The notes under the pieces are model-generated. The model searched no databases. It was not told the origin of the DNA and saw only the letters and a list, made by a program, of their open reading frames with translations. A program made the position numbers and the translations under genes. DNA of 64,000 nucleotides from DASTFY01 sp963829955. Its GTDB lineage: Bacteria; Actinomycetota; Acidimicrobiia; Acidimicrobiales; Ilumatobacteraceae. Below, piece after piece: positions 1-7,910 of this stretch. Within the stretch, counting starts at the first letter, position 1. Every line of letters begins with the position of its first letter. The stretch covers positions 34,558 through 98,557 of the forward strand of contig CAWHKS010000010.1 of NCBI GenBank assembly GCA_963829955.1. Reading direction: 5' to 3'.

Positions 1-564
1 GAAGGAGTCGAACGGCTCCGCCTTCGGGTCCATGTTGATGAAGACGAAACCACCCCAGGTGCCGACCTTCACCTCGGGGAGGCGGAACTCGTCGGGGACG
101 ACCTGCGGAAAGTCCCACTGGCAGGGCACGTGCTTCAAGGACCCGTCCAGGTTCCAGGCGTAGCCGTGGAACGGGCAGCGCAGGTCGGTGACCGGGCCCG
201 GGACCTCCCGGAGCTGGCGGCCGCGGTGGAGGCAGGCGTTGTAGAAGGCCTTGATCTCCGTGGGACTCGTCCGCACGAGAAGGAGCGAGATGTCGGTGAT
301 GTCGTACACCTGCGTGTCGCCGACCTCGGCCAGCTCGCTCTCCCGGCAGGCCATCTGCCACACCTTCGTCCAGAGCCGCTCCTTCTCCAGCTCGTGGATC
401 TCCCGGGCGATGTAGCGGTCGACCGGCTTGTCGTCCTGACCGAAGGATTCCGAGGACTGCCACCGCAGCACGTCCGGAACCGGGCGGCTATCGGTGTCGA
501 GCAGCTCCTGATAGCTCAGCCCGGGTGAACGGGCGCGACCGGCGGTGTCCGCGGTGAGCGTCAT
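1..564 (-). CDS. Rieske non-heme iron oxygenase, alpha subunit (3' end outside window)
   Basis: Aromatic-ring or steroid-type oxygenase large subunit; only the N-terminal 188 residues are in the window. A Rieske [2Fe-2S] domain is visible, with the CLHRG (C-x-H) and CPFHGYAW (C-x-x-H) ligand pairs about 20 residues apart. The catalytic mononuclear-iron domain lies beyond the window start. The start ATG (562-564) overlaps the stop of the upstream small gene as ATGA, so the two are probably translationally coupled. Family membership is certain from the Rieske motifs; the substrate cannot be told. The adjacent SDR and P450/ferredoxin genes suggest a catabolic island. Confidence 0.9.
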   Translation of the reverse strand, partial: MTLTADTAGRARSPGLSYQELLDTDSRPVPDVLRWQSSESFGQDDKPVDRYIAREIHELEKERLWTKVWQMACRESELAEVGDTQVYDITDISLLLVRTSPTEIKAFYNACLHRGRQLREVPGPVTDLRCPFHGYAWNLDGSLKHVPCQWDFPQVVPDEFRLPEVKVGTWGGFVFINMDPKAEPFDSF

Positions 565-815
565 TCGGCTCCTCCTGGTGTCCCGGGGGGATCGTCGCCG
601 AACAGCGAGCCCTCGGCCATCTGCTGATGCCGTGACGGGAGCTGCACCCCGCCGATCCAACCGCACAGCTGCGGGTCCGCGGTCTTGATGTCGCCGTCGA
701 GGTAGTGGCCCTGCTTCGTGAAGCGGCCGGTCCGCCCGTCCTTCTCGAGCACGATCGTGCCGTCGTCGGCGATGTCGTAGATGACGCCGCTCAGCGGATG
801 CCGCATCTTCGGCAT
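561..815 (-). CDS. Small conserved-looking protein coupled to the Rieske oxygenase
   Basis: About 84 residues, beginning MPKMRHPLSG. I do not recognise a named family. The protein is soluble and has no Cys pair for a ferredoxin (a single Cys). It contains a beta-rich stretch reading GVIYDIADDG followed by DGRTGRF. The start at 815 is chosen over in-frame codons further upstream because GAGAGG lies 7-8 bases before it; this leaves a promoter region shared with the divergent SDR. Its stop overlaps the oxygenase start (ATGA), so a role as an accessory or small partner of the oxygenase is inferred from position only. Confidence 0.6.
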   Translation of the reverse strand: MPKMRHPLSGVIYDIADDGTIVLEKDGRTGRFTKQGHYLDGDIKTADPQLCGWIGGVQLPSRHQQMAEGSLFGDDPPGTPGGAE

Positions 816-857
816 GGCGTGCCTCTCGTCCCAGGGCTCTCGCAGACCGTTATTGAT

Positions 858-874
858 CGAGAGGTTAGTTCTCG
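858..874. promoter_or_regulatory. Inverted repeat in the divergent oxygenase/SDR promoter
   Basis: CGAGA-N7-TCTCG, perfect 5-bp arms, placed between the leftward small gene (start 815) and the rightward SDR (start 908). The position suits an operator controlling both directions, for example by a TetR-type regulator. The regulator is not in the window. Confidence 0.4.
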
Positions 875-907
875 GTCGCGGCGGCTGCGCCACCGTAGGG
901 TGCGTTC

Positions 908-1744
908 ATGGGGTTGCGACTGGACGGCAAGGTGTGCGTGGTGACCGGCGCTGGCAACGGCATCGGCCGGGCGTGTGCCCTGCGGTTCGCCGAGGAGGGG
1001 GGCGCGGTGGTCGCCGCTGACCTGCTCGACCAGCAGGGTCAGGCAGTGGCCGACGAGATCACGGCCGCCGGTGGGCGGGCCACCTTCGTCCACCTGGACG
1101 CGGCCAGCGCGGACGACAACGAGACCGTCGCCGCGACCGCCGAGACGACCTATGGCGGCATCGACGTGCTGGTGACCGCGGCGGGGATCAGCCACGCGGC
1201 CTACCGCTCAGGCGATCTCGACGCCGACGCCAAGCTCTACCTGCGCCGCCTGGAGTACGTCGATCGGCCGGGCTGGGACGTCATCGAGGCCGACATCGAC
1301 GAGGTGCGCCGCGTCATCGACGTCAACCTCATCGGCACGCTCATGGCCATCCAGGCCTGCGGCCAGCGCATGCTGAGCGCGGGGACGAAGGGCTCGATCA
1401 TCACGATCGGCTCCATCGCCTCGAAGGTCCCCGATGCCGGGCCGTTCGCCTACGTGCTCTCGAAATCGGCCGTGTGGATGCTGACGAAGAAGGCGGCCAG
1501 GATGCTGGCGCCGGCCGGCATACGCGTGAACGCCATCGGCCCCGGGTTCATCGAGACGAACATGACGGCGGTCATCGAACTTGCACCCGACGAGATGCGC
1601 CAGCAGGTCCTCTCGGCCATCCCGATGGGCCGGAGGGGCACGCCGGACGAGATCGCCAGCGCGGCCCTCTTCCTGGCCACCGACGAATCGTCGTACTTCA
1701 CGGGGGAGATGCTCCACCCGGACGGCGGCCTCTTCACGGACTGA
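908..1744 (+). CDS. Short-chain dehydrogenase/reductase (SDR)
   Basis: A 278-residue classical SDR. The glycine motif TGAGNGIG at about residues 14-21 binds NAD(P); an acidic residue in VVAADL after beta-2 favours NAD. The structural motif is TAAG rather than NNAG. Catalytic Ser is in SIITIGS and Tyr/Lys in AYVLSK (YxxxK). There is an insertion of about 25 residues (around 100-125) relative to minimal SDRs, typical of mycofactocin-associated or steroid-type members. It is divergent from the Rieske oxygenase pair, so it may oxidise the product of that system. The exact alcohol or ketone substrate is unknown. Confidence 0.85.
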   Translation: MGLRLDGKVCVVTGAGNGIGRACALRFAEEGGAVVAADLLDQQGQAVADEITAAGGRATFVHLDAASADDNETVAATAETTYGGIDVLVTAAGISHAAYRSGDLDADAKLYLRRLEYVDRPGWDVIEADIDEVRRVIDVNLIGTLMAIQACGQRMLSAGTKGSIITIGSIASKVPDAGPFAYVLSKSAVWMLTKKAARMLAPAGIRVNAIGPGFIETNMTAVIELAPDEMRQQVLSAIPMGRRGTPDEIASAALFLATDESSYFTGEMLHPDGGLFTD

Positions 1745-1830
1745 CGGGCCGGAGGGGGACCCGCGGCCACGGCGATACTGTCTGCCGGCGGGCGCGCGGC
1801 CCTCGTGCCGCCGGTCGAGAGGAGCGCAGC

Positions 1831-2235
1831 ATGACGGACGGGCTGACCCGCAAGGGACTGGCAGAGGCCGCGGCGCAGGCGCAGAAGTTGAGCCAGGACC
1901 GCCGCCTGCGGGGCGCGGTGGCCGGGCTGTTCCAGGGCGACGAGAGGGCGGTGGAGACCGCGCTCACCGCGCCACGCGAGTTCCTCGCCGGGGCTGGGGT
2001 GAATCTGCCGGACCATCTGGAGGTCGTGATCTTCCGCGGTCGGCACGAGATCCCGCCGGTGTTCGGCAAGTTCGGACCCGACTTCGAGTTCTTCTCGATC
2101 CGCCAGTTCGACTGCCACACCTACTGGCTGCCGAAGGTGGACGAGGAAGGCAAGATCGTCGGCTACGAGGAGCAGGAGTTCTGCTGGGGCTTCGAGATCA
2201 CGCCGAAGTTCCTGCCCGGCGGCCCCATCTCCTAG
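1831..2235 (+). CDS. Hypothetical protein, 134 residues
   Basis: Starts at ATG 1831 behind a good GAGAGGAG ribosome-binding site. The N-terminal third is helical and charged; the C-terminal part is rich in aromatic residues and ends GFEITPKF. There is no signal peptide and no membrane segment. I do not recognise the family. It sits 86 bases after the SDR on the same strand and is convergent with the P450, so it may be co-transcribed with the SDR. Confidence 0.6.
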   Translation: MTDGLTRKGLAEAAAQAQKLSQDRRLRGAVAGLFQGDERAVETALTAPREFLAGAGVNLPDHLEVVIFRGRHEIPPVFGKFGPDFEFFSIRQFDCHTYWLPKVDEEGKIVGYEEQEFCWGFEITPKFLPGGPIS

Positions 2236-2249
2236 CCGCTCACCGGGAG

Positions 2250-3488
2250 TCAGCTCCAGGCGACGGGGAGGACGCGGCGGCCCCACAGGAACGGGGCCTG
2301 CAGGCGCTCGGTGGGACCGTCCAGGCGGAGGTCCGGCAAGCGGACGATGAGTTGGCCGAGGGCGGTGCGCGCCGTCATGCGCGCCAGGTGCGCGCCGAGG
2401 CAGAAGTGCGTGCCCCAACCGAACGCGTAGTGCTTGCGGTTCTCCAGCAGCGGACGATCCATCCGGAACTCGTCCGGCGCCTCACAGAGGTCAGGGTCGT
2501 GGTTGGCCGAGCGCAACAGGTGCATGACCTTCGAGTTGGCGGGGATGTCGACCCCGTGGATGGTGACCGGAGCGGTGTTCGTGCGGCAGTCCCCCAGGAC
2601 GGGAGGATCGAAGCGCAGGCTCTCCTCGATCACGTTCGGCACGAGGTCGGGCTCGGCCAAGAGGCGCTCCCAGCGGGTGCGGTCCTCCAGCAGTCGCCAC
2701 ACGGTGTTGGTCACGAGTGAGGTCGTGGTCTCGTGGCCGGCGACGAGCATCATCGCCACGAGACCGGTCACCTCGTCGTCGGTGGCGAAGTTCCCGTCCC
2801 CCAGCCGGTGACAAGCCAGGTGCGACAACAGCCCCTCGGGGACGACGGTGCCGACCGGGTCGTCCTCGAGACCAAGATCGGCAGCGGCCATGGCGTCGCG
2901 GCGCGCGCGGACCTTGGCCAGGGTGTAGGTGCGCAGAGCCAGCCAGTCGTCGGTCGCCTGATCGGGGTAGGTCATGCCCAGCGTCAGCTTCTCGGCCCAG
3001 TACTTGAACTGGGGCCGGTCGTCGAGAGGAAGACCGAGGAGGCGGGTGAACGCCGTGATGGGGAGCGGTGATGCGTAGTCGTCGTGGAGCTCGGCTCGGC
3101 CGCGTGACTCGAACCCGTCGATGAGCGATGCCGCCAGCTCGGACACAGCGGGCTGGAAGGCCTCGACCGCCTTGGGTAGGAACGGCTCGCGGAGGAAACG
3201 GCGCCGCAAGGTGTGCTCGGGCGGGTCGTAGCGCTGCAGGCTGCCGGGGTTCTGCTCGCTGTAGGAGATCCCCGGCCCGAACCGGTTCGACCACAGCTCG
3301 GGATCGCTCAGCTGGGCGTGGACGTCCTCGAGCCGTGACAGGGTGTAGAGCGGGTGCTCGAGGCCTTCGAAGAGGTGGACCGGGCACTGGGCCCGAAGGG
3401 TTTCGTACGCAGGCAGCGGATCGGCCAGCACTTCCGGCGAGGTCGGGTCGTAGTCCACATCCGTCGCGCCCGCGATCGGATCAGTCAC
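2250..3488 (-). CDS. Cytochrome P450
   Basis: A 412-residue soluble bacterial P450. The oxygen-activation motif AGHETTT (I helix), ExxR as EESLR, and the heme loop FGWGTHFCLG with the thiolate Cys are all intact. The GTG start at 3488 is chosen because GGGAGG lies 6 bases before it; it also overlaps the end of the ferredoxin gene by 8 bases. Electrons would come from that ferredoxin, expressed just upstream. Substrate unknown; the neighbouring oxygenase and SDR point to catabolism of a hydrophobic or aromatic compound. Confidence 0.92.
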   Translation of the reverse strand: MTDPIAGATDVDYDPTSPEVLADPLPAYETLRAQCPVHLFEGLEHPLYTLSRLEDVHAQLSDPELWSNRFGPGISYSEQNPGSLQRYDPPEHTLRRRFLREPFLPKAVEAFQPAVSELAASLIDGFESRGRAELHDDYASPLPITAFTRLLGLPLDDRPQFKYWAEKLTLGMTYPDQATDDWLALRTYTLAKVRARRDAMAAADLGLEDDPVGTVVPEGLLSHLACHRLGDGNFATDDEVTGLVAMMLVAGHETTTSLVTNTVWRLLEDRTRWERLLAEPDLVPNVIEESLRFDPPVLGDCRTNTAPVTIHGVDIPANSKVMHLLRSANHDPDLCEAPDEFRMDRPLLENRKHYAFGWGTHFCLGAHLARMTARTALGQLIVRLPDLRLDGPTERLQAPFLWGRRVLPVAWS

Positions 3489-3699
3489 CAGCACCTCCCG
3501 GATCATCTTCGATGTGGATGGCCTGCCGTGGACAGTTCCGCACCGCTTCCTCGACCGCGGCCCGCCGCTCCTCACCCACGGTCGGCAGCACGACGTCGAC
3601 GGGCGGCGAGTCGGCACCCAGCTCGAACACGTCCGGCGCGAACCCGATGCAGAAGGCGTTGCTCTCGCAGGTGTCCGCGTCGACGATCACCCGGAACAT
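3481..3699 (-). CDS. [3Fe-4S] ferredoxin, P450 redox partner
   Basis: 72 residues. Cluster ligands fit the 3Fe-4S pattern: Cys at about 11 and 17 (CESNAFC, C-x5-C) and a third Cys in NCP near residue 56. The usual C-terminal acidic stretch is present. It starts at ATG 3699 with GAGGGG before it and runs into the P450 gene with overlap, the classic arrangement of a CYP electron donor. It lies 39 bases downstream of tRNA-Leu on the same strand. Confidence 0.9.
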   Translation of the reverse strand: MFRVIVDADTCESNAFCIGFAPDVFELGADSPPVDVVLPTVGEERRAAVEEAVRNCPRQAIHIEDDPGGAGD

Positions 3700-3738
3700 G
3701 GCAACCCCTCGATCAGGGTGGAGGAAGGTCCTCGTCGG

Positions 3739-3822
3739 TGGGCGAGGGGGGACTTGAACCCCCACATCCTTTCGGACACAGGAACCTGAATCCTCCGCGT
3801 CTGCCAATTCCGCCACTCGCCC
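3739..3822 (-). tRNA. tRNA-Leu (anticodon CAG)
   Basis: An 84-nt class II tRNA. The 7-bp acceptor stem is GGGCGAG/CTCGCCC, the anticodon loop reads TTCAGGT, there is a long variable arm, and the T arm contains GGTTCAAGTCC. The discriminator is A; CCA is not encoded. Confidence 0.93.
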
Positions 3823-3986
3823 GAGTGACCTGGACACGCTAGCGCGGGCCGGTCGGACCCCCAACCGGGGTTCTCGCGGCGTCCGGAACCGAAAACGGCC
3901 ACCGAAGGCCGCGAGAAGCGCCGGCGACGACCATCGCCCGGCCCACGACCGATGCGGCCTGCCGCCAGGCTGACGCACCCCACCAG

Positions 3987-3992
3987 TACCCT
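3987..3992 (+). promoter_or_regulatory. -10 element of the fhaA operon
   Basis: TACCCT ends 8 bases before the fhaA ATG with no recognisable ribosome-binding site between them, so the transcript is probably leaderless. Confidence 0.5.
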
Positions 3993-4000
3993 TGTCGGCG

Positions 4001-4651
4001 ATGGGCTTGCAGTCGTTCGAGCGGTCCGTGGAGCGTATGGTCGACGGCGTGTTCGCCCGCGCTTTCCGGTCCCAGATCAAACCGATCGAGCTCGGGCGCC
4101 GGCTCATCCGCGAGATGGACGACCACCGCAGCGTGGACGTGCGGGGGCGCACGGTCGTTCCCAACGCGTTCACCTTCTACCTGAGCCCGCGGGACCTCGA
4201 GGGCTTCGCCGACGTGCACGACGCACTCATCCGCGAACTGTCCGAGGCCTGCGTGGAGTACGCGGCGGACGAGGGCTACGGGCTGATGGGCCCGGTCACG
4301 GTCGAGCTGGCGGCCGACGAGCAGGGGAAGCCTGGGCGCTTCACGGTGTCCAGCCGCATGGTCGAGCCCAAGGCGCAGGGAGCGCTCGTCCTCCCGAGCG
4401 GCGAGCGGCGGGTGCTCGGCGACGTTCCCTTCCGGTTCGGCCGGATGCCGGAGAACGATCTCGTGATCGCGGACCCCAACGTCAGCCGCCAGCACGCTGA
4501 GATCCGGCCGATCGGGCCCAGCTTCGTGATCGTCGACCTCGGCTCCACGAACGGCACGAAGGTCAACGGCGCGACGGTGTCCCAACACACGCTGCGCTCC
4601 GGGGACAACATCAGCATCGGCGCCACCACGATCCGGTTCGAGGGTCCGTAG
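4001..4651 (+). CDS. fhaA: FHA-domain protein FhaA
   Basis: 216 residues: an N-terminal DUF3662-type domain (about 1-110, MGLQSFERSVERMVDG onward) and a C-terminal FHA phosphothreonine-binding domain (about 140-215) with the RFGR, SRQHAEI and GSTNGT signatures. In mycobacteria FhaA binds phosphorylated MviN and PbpA/RodA-complex partners to tune peptidoglycan synthesis. It is shorter than mycobacterial FhaA because the long linker is missing. First gene of the fhaA-pknB cluster. Confidence 0.93.
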   Translation: MGLQSFERSVERMVDGVFARAFRSQIKPIELGRRLIREMDDHRSVDVRGRTVVPNAFTFYLSPRDLEGFADVHDALIRELSEACVEYAADEGYGLMGPVTVELAADEQGKPGRFTVSSRMVEPKAQGALVLPSGERRVLGDVPFRFGRMPENDLVIADPNVSRQHAEIRPIGPSFVIVDLGSTNGTKVNGATVSQHTLRSGDNISIGATTIRFEGP

Positions 4652-4685
4652 TGGCCGTTCCCGACTAGCCGCGGGACCCCTCACC

Positions 4686-5171
4686 GTGCCCGAATCACTC
4701 CTCGGCCTCCTGAAGCTGTGCCTGCTCGCGCTGTTGTACCTCTTCTTCGCCCGCGTCCTGTGGGCGGTGTGGACCGAGGTGCGAGCCGTACGGCCGCAGA
4801 CGGACACGGCCGGCGCGCCGGCCGGACCAGCCGACAGCGGCCGTGACCAACCAAGAGCCCGACGGGGCGTCCCCGGTCTCCCCCACCGGCTGACGGTGAC
4901 CGACCCCCCGGCACTGCGGGGGAACAGGTTCGAGCTCACTGGGCAAGAGGTGACGATCGGCCGGGCCGCAGGCTGCCAGGTCTCGCTCCCCGACGACACG
5001 TTCGCGTCCACGGTCCACGCGCGCGTCTTCGGCCGGGACGGAGCGATCTACGTGGAGGACCTCGGGTCGACGAACGGCACGTACCTCAACGGGATGCGCC
5101 TCGGCGCCCCCGCGGTCCTCCGGCCCGGTGACCAGCTGCAGGTCGGCAACACGGTCATGGAGGCGGCGTGA
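4686..5171 (+). CDS. fhaB: Membrane-anchored FHA-domain protein FhaB/FipA
   Basis: 161 residues with a GTG start. One N-terminal membrane helix (about 5-28, rich in Leu/Ala), a proline/Arg-rich linker, and a C-terminal FHA domain with TIGRA, the LPDDT region and GSTNGT. The usual SxxH motif reads STVHARV. FipA/FhaB is a PknB substrate linked to FtsZ and FtsQ in mycobacteria. It sits 34 bases after fhaA and 25 bases before the phosphatase. Confidence 0.92.
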   Translation: MPESLLGLLKLCLLALLYLFFARVLWAVWTEVRAVRPQTDTAGAPAGPADSGRDQPRARRGVPGLPHRLTVTDPPALRGNRFELTGQEVTIGRAAGCQVSLPDDTFASTVHARVFGRDGAIYVEDLGSTNGTYLNGMRLGAPAVLRPGDQLQVGNTVMEAA

Positions 5172-5196
5172 CCGCCCGACCCGTCGGGGTCGGCTG

Positions 5197-6540
5197 ATGG
5201 CCGAGCTCCGGTGGGGCGCCGCCACCGATCCGGGCCGCGTCCGCAAGGCCAACGAAGACGGCGTGCTCGTGGCGCCCGGCGTCTTCGCGGTGGCCGACGG
5301 CATGGGTGGTCACGCCGCCGGCGAGGTGGCCAGCGCCGTGGCCCTCCAGACAGTCGAGGCCCGCCTCGACCCGAAGGTGGCCACCATGGCCTCGGTGACC
5401 GACGTGGTCCGGGCGGCCAACGAGGCGGTGCATCGGCGCTCGCTGCAGGACCCGGCCACGCGGGGCATGGGCACGACGCTCACGCTCATCGCACCGGCCG
5501 CGGGCGGCGACGGTGACCGGCTCGTGCTGGCGAACGTCGGCGACAGCCGCGCCTACCTCCTGGCCGACGGCGAGCTGCGCCAGTTGACCCGGGACCACAG
5601 CTACGTCGAGGAGATGCTGGCCGCCGGGCAGATCACCGCCGAGGAGGCGCGCAAGCACCCGCACCGCCATGTCGTGACCCGGGTCCTCGGCGTGGAGCCC
5701 TCGGTCGCCGTCGACACGTGGCTGCTCACCCCCGAGCGCGGGGATCGCTATCTGCTCTGCTCCGACGGTCTGATCAACGAGGTTGCCGACGAGGAGATCG
5801 CCCGCCTCATCCTCGGCGCCGCCGATCCCCAGTCGGCCGCGCAGGCGCTGGTGGACGCCGCCAACGCCGCGGGTGGGCGCGACAACATCTCGGTCGTCGT
5901 CATCGAGGTGCTCGAGGCCTCCGGACGGCCCGCCGTGGCGGCGGGTGACGCGCGGGCCCGGACGGCCGAGGACCCGGAGCCGACGAGGCCGGGCACCCCA
6001 CAGGTCGGCGGCTGGCTCTCCGACGACCAGTCGCGACAGTTCGACGACACGGAGGGCGCGGCGCGCCCGACCGCAACGGCCTTGGCGGCAGCGACGGCCA
6101 CCACTGCACCGACGACGACGCCGCGCAAGCGTCGCCTCGTCACGGCCCGCACCATCATCTTCACGACGTTGGTGCTCGCCGTGTTCGTCGTGGCCTTCGT
6201 CGTCACGGCCGCGTTCGGGCGGAGCGGCTACTTCGTCGGCTACGAGGACGACACCGTGGCCGTGTTCCAAGGCCGCCCGGGCGGCGTGCTCTGGTTCCAG
6301 CCGACCCTGGCCGCCACGAGCCGGCTCGAGCGGGACGACCTGACGCCCGAGTTCCAGGCCCGCATCGCGCGCAACCCGGAGTTCTCCTCGCAGGGCGCGG
6401 CCGAGCGCTACCTGGAGCAGCTCGCGCTCGATGAGCGGGCCGTCGTTGCCACGACAACGGTCGACCTCCCGAGCACCACCACGGACGCCCCAGCGACCAC
6501 CGAAGCCCGCACCACCGCCACCAGCACCGCCGCGCCGTGA
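5197..6540 (+). CDS. pstP: PP2C-family Ser/Thr protein phosphatase PstP
   Basis: 447 residues. The catalytic PP2C domain (about 1-240) has the metal-binding motifs RKANED, DGMGGH, GDSR, SDGL and GRDN. A Thr/Ala-rich linker is followed by one membrane helix near 310-335 and an outside domain of about 90 residues ending in a Thr-rich tail. It reverses PknB phosphorylation. The ATG at 5197 is chosen because the conserved domain begins at once. Its stop overlaps the next start as GTGA. Confidence 0.94.
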   Translation: MAELRWGAATDPGRVRKANEDGVLVAPGVFAVADGMGGHAAGEVASAVALQTVEARLDPKVATMASVTDVVRAANEAVHRRSLQDPATRGMGTTLTLIAPAAGGDGDRLVLANVGDSRAYLLADGELRQLTRDHSYVEEMLAAGQITAEEARKHPHRHVVTRVLGVEPSVAVDTWLLTPERGDRYLLCSDGLINEVADEEIARLILGAADPQSAAQALVDAANAAGGRDNISVVVIEVLEASGRPAVAAGDARARTAEDPEPTRPGTPQVGGWLSDDQSRQFDDTEGAARPTATALAAATATTAPTTTPRKRRLVTARTIIFTTLVLAVFVVAFVVTAAFGRSGYFVGYEDDTVAVFQGRPGGVLWFQPTLAATSRLERDDLTPEFQARIARNPEFSSQGAAERYLEQLALDERAVVATTTVDLPSTTTDAPATTEARTTATSTAAP

Positions 6541-7910
6541 TCGCCCAGGTACGCCGCTCCACCGAGCTCGGGCTCATCCTGCTCGCCGCCATCATCACGG
6601 CCGGCGCGTACGCGCTGGCGGCACTCGGCCGCACCTCCACACTGCCCGCCAACCTGGCGCCGTTCCTCGTCGTGATCCTCGCGCTGCTGATCGCCGCCCA
6701 CCTCGCCACGCGCATGTTCGCTCCCGGCGCCGACGGCACGCTCCTCCCGCTGGCCGCGCTCCTCAACGGGCTCGGCTACGTGATGATCGCCCGGGTCGAC
6801 ACCGACCTGGCCGGGCTGCAGGCCACGTGGACGTTCGTGGCCGTCGGCGCCTACGCGGCCACCCTCCTCGTCGTGCGCCGCGTCCCCGACCTGGCCCGCT
6901 ACAAGTGGACGTTCGCGCTCTTCGGGATCGTGCTGCTCATGCTCCCGTTCGTGCCCGGCCTCGGCTTTGCGGCGCCCGACGGCGCCCGCCTGTGGGTGAG
7001 CGTCGGCCCGATCAACTTCCAGCCGGGCGAGTTCGCCAAGATCGCCCTCGCCCTGTTCTTCGCCGCCTACCTCACCGAGCGGCGGGAGCTCCTCGCCGCC
7101 GGCACGTGGAAGGTCGGGCCTTTCCATCTCCCCGAGCTGCGCCACCTCGGCCCGCTCCTCATCGCCTGGGGCGCCTCGCTGGTCGTGATGATCGGCCAGA
7201 AGGACCTCGGCTCGTCGCTCCTCTTCTTCGCGCTGTTCGTCGTCCTCCTCTGGGTGGCCACGGAGCGCGTGAGCTGGCTGGCCATCGGGACGATGCTCTT
7301 CGCCCTCGGCTCGTTCGTGGCCTGGAGCGTGCTCGGCAACGTGCAGGACCGGGTCGACATCTGGCTCGACCCGTGGAGCCAGCGCGACGTCAAGGGCTAC
7401 CAGCTCGTCCAGAGCACCTTCGCGCTCGCCTGGGGAAAGATCACCGGCACGGGCCTCGGGCTCGGTGATCCGAGCCGCATCCCCGAGGTCAAGAACGACT
7501 TCATCTTCGCGGCGTTCGGCGAGGAGCTCGGGCTGCTCGGCGGGACGGCGATCATCATCGCCTATCTGCTGATGGTCGGCAGCGGGCTGCGCATCGCCAT
7601 CCAGGCCGAGCGGACCTTCGAGAAGCTCCTCGCCACCGGCCTCACCACCATCCTGGGCGTCCAGGCCTTCGTCATCATCGGTGGCGTCACGCGGGTGGTG
7701 CCGCTCACCGGCGTGACCCTCCCGTTCGTGAGCTACGGCGGTTCGTCCCTCCTGGCCAACTACATCCTGCTGGCGCTCCTCATGCGCATCGCCGACTCCA
7801 GCGCACAGTTCAGCGGCGACATCCCCCGGCGCATCACTTGGCGCCAGCGGCGGGCGGAGCGCCGCGCCGACCGGGCCGATGAAGCCGCCGCCACGGCGGG
7901 TGCGTCGTGA
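6537..7910 (+). CDS. rodA: SEDS peptidoglycan glycosyltransferase RodA/FtsW
   Basis: 457 residues, about ten to twelve membrane helices. SEDS signatures include PINFQPGEFAK, the QKDLGSS catalytic-Asp region and VSYGGSS near the C-terminus. It polymerises lipid II and works with the transpeptidase encoded next. GTG start overlapping the pstP stop; its own stop overlaps pbpA (GTGA). The positively charged C-terminal tail is cytoplasmic. Confidence 0.94.
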   Translation: MIAQVRRSTELGLILLAAIITAGAYALAALGRTSTLPANLAPFLVVILALLIAAHLATRMFAPGADGTLLPLAALLNGLGYVMIARVDTDLAGLQATWTFVAVGAYAATLLVVRRVPDLARYKWTFALFGIVLLMLPFVPGLGFAAPDGARLWVSVGPINFQPGEFAKIALALFFAAYLTERRELLAAGTWKVGPFHLPELRHLGPLLIAWGASLVVMIGQKDLGSSLLFFALFVVLLWVATERVSWLAIGTMLFALGSFVAWSVLGNVQDRVDIWLDPWSQRDVKGYQLVQSTFALAWGKITGTGLGLGDPSRIPEVKNDFIFAAFGEELGLLGGTAIIIAYLLMVGSGLRIAIQAERTFEKLLATGLTTILGVQAFVIIGGVTRVVPLTGVTLPFVSYGGSSLLANYILLALLMRIADSSAQFSGDIPRRITWRQRRAERRADRADEAAATAGAS

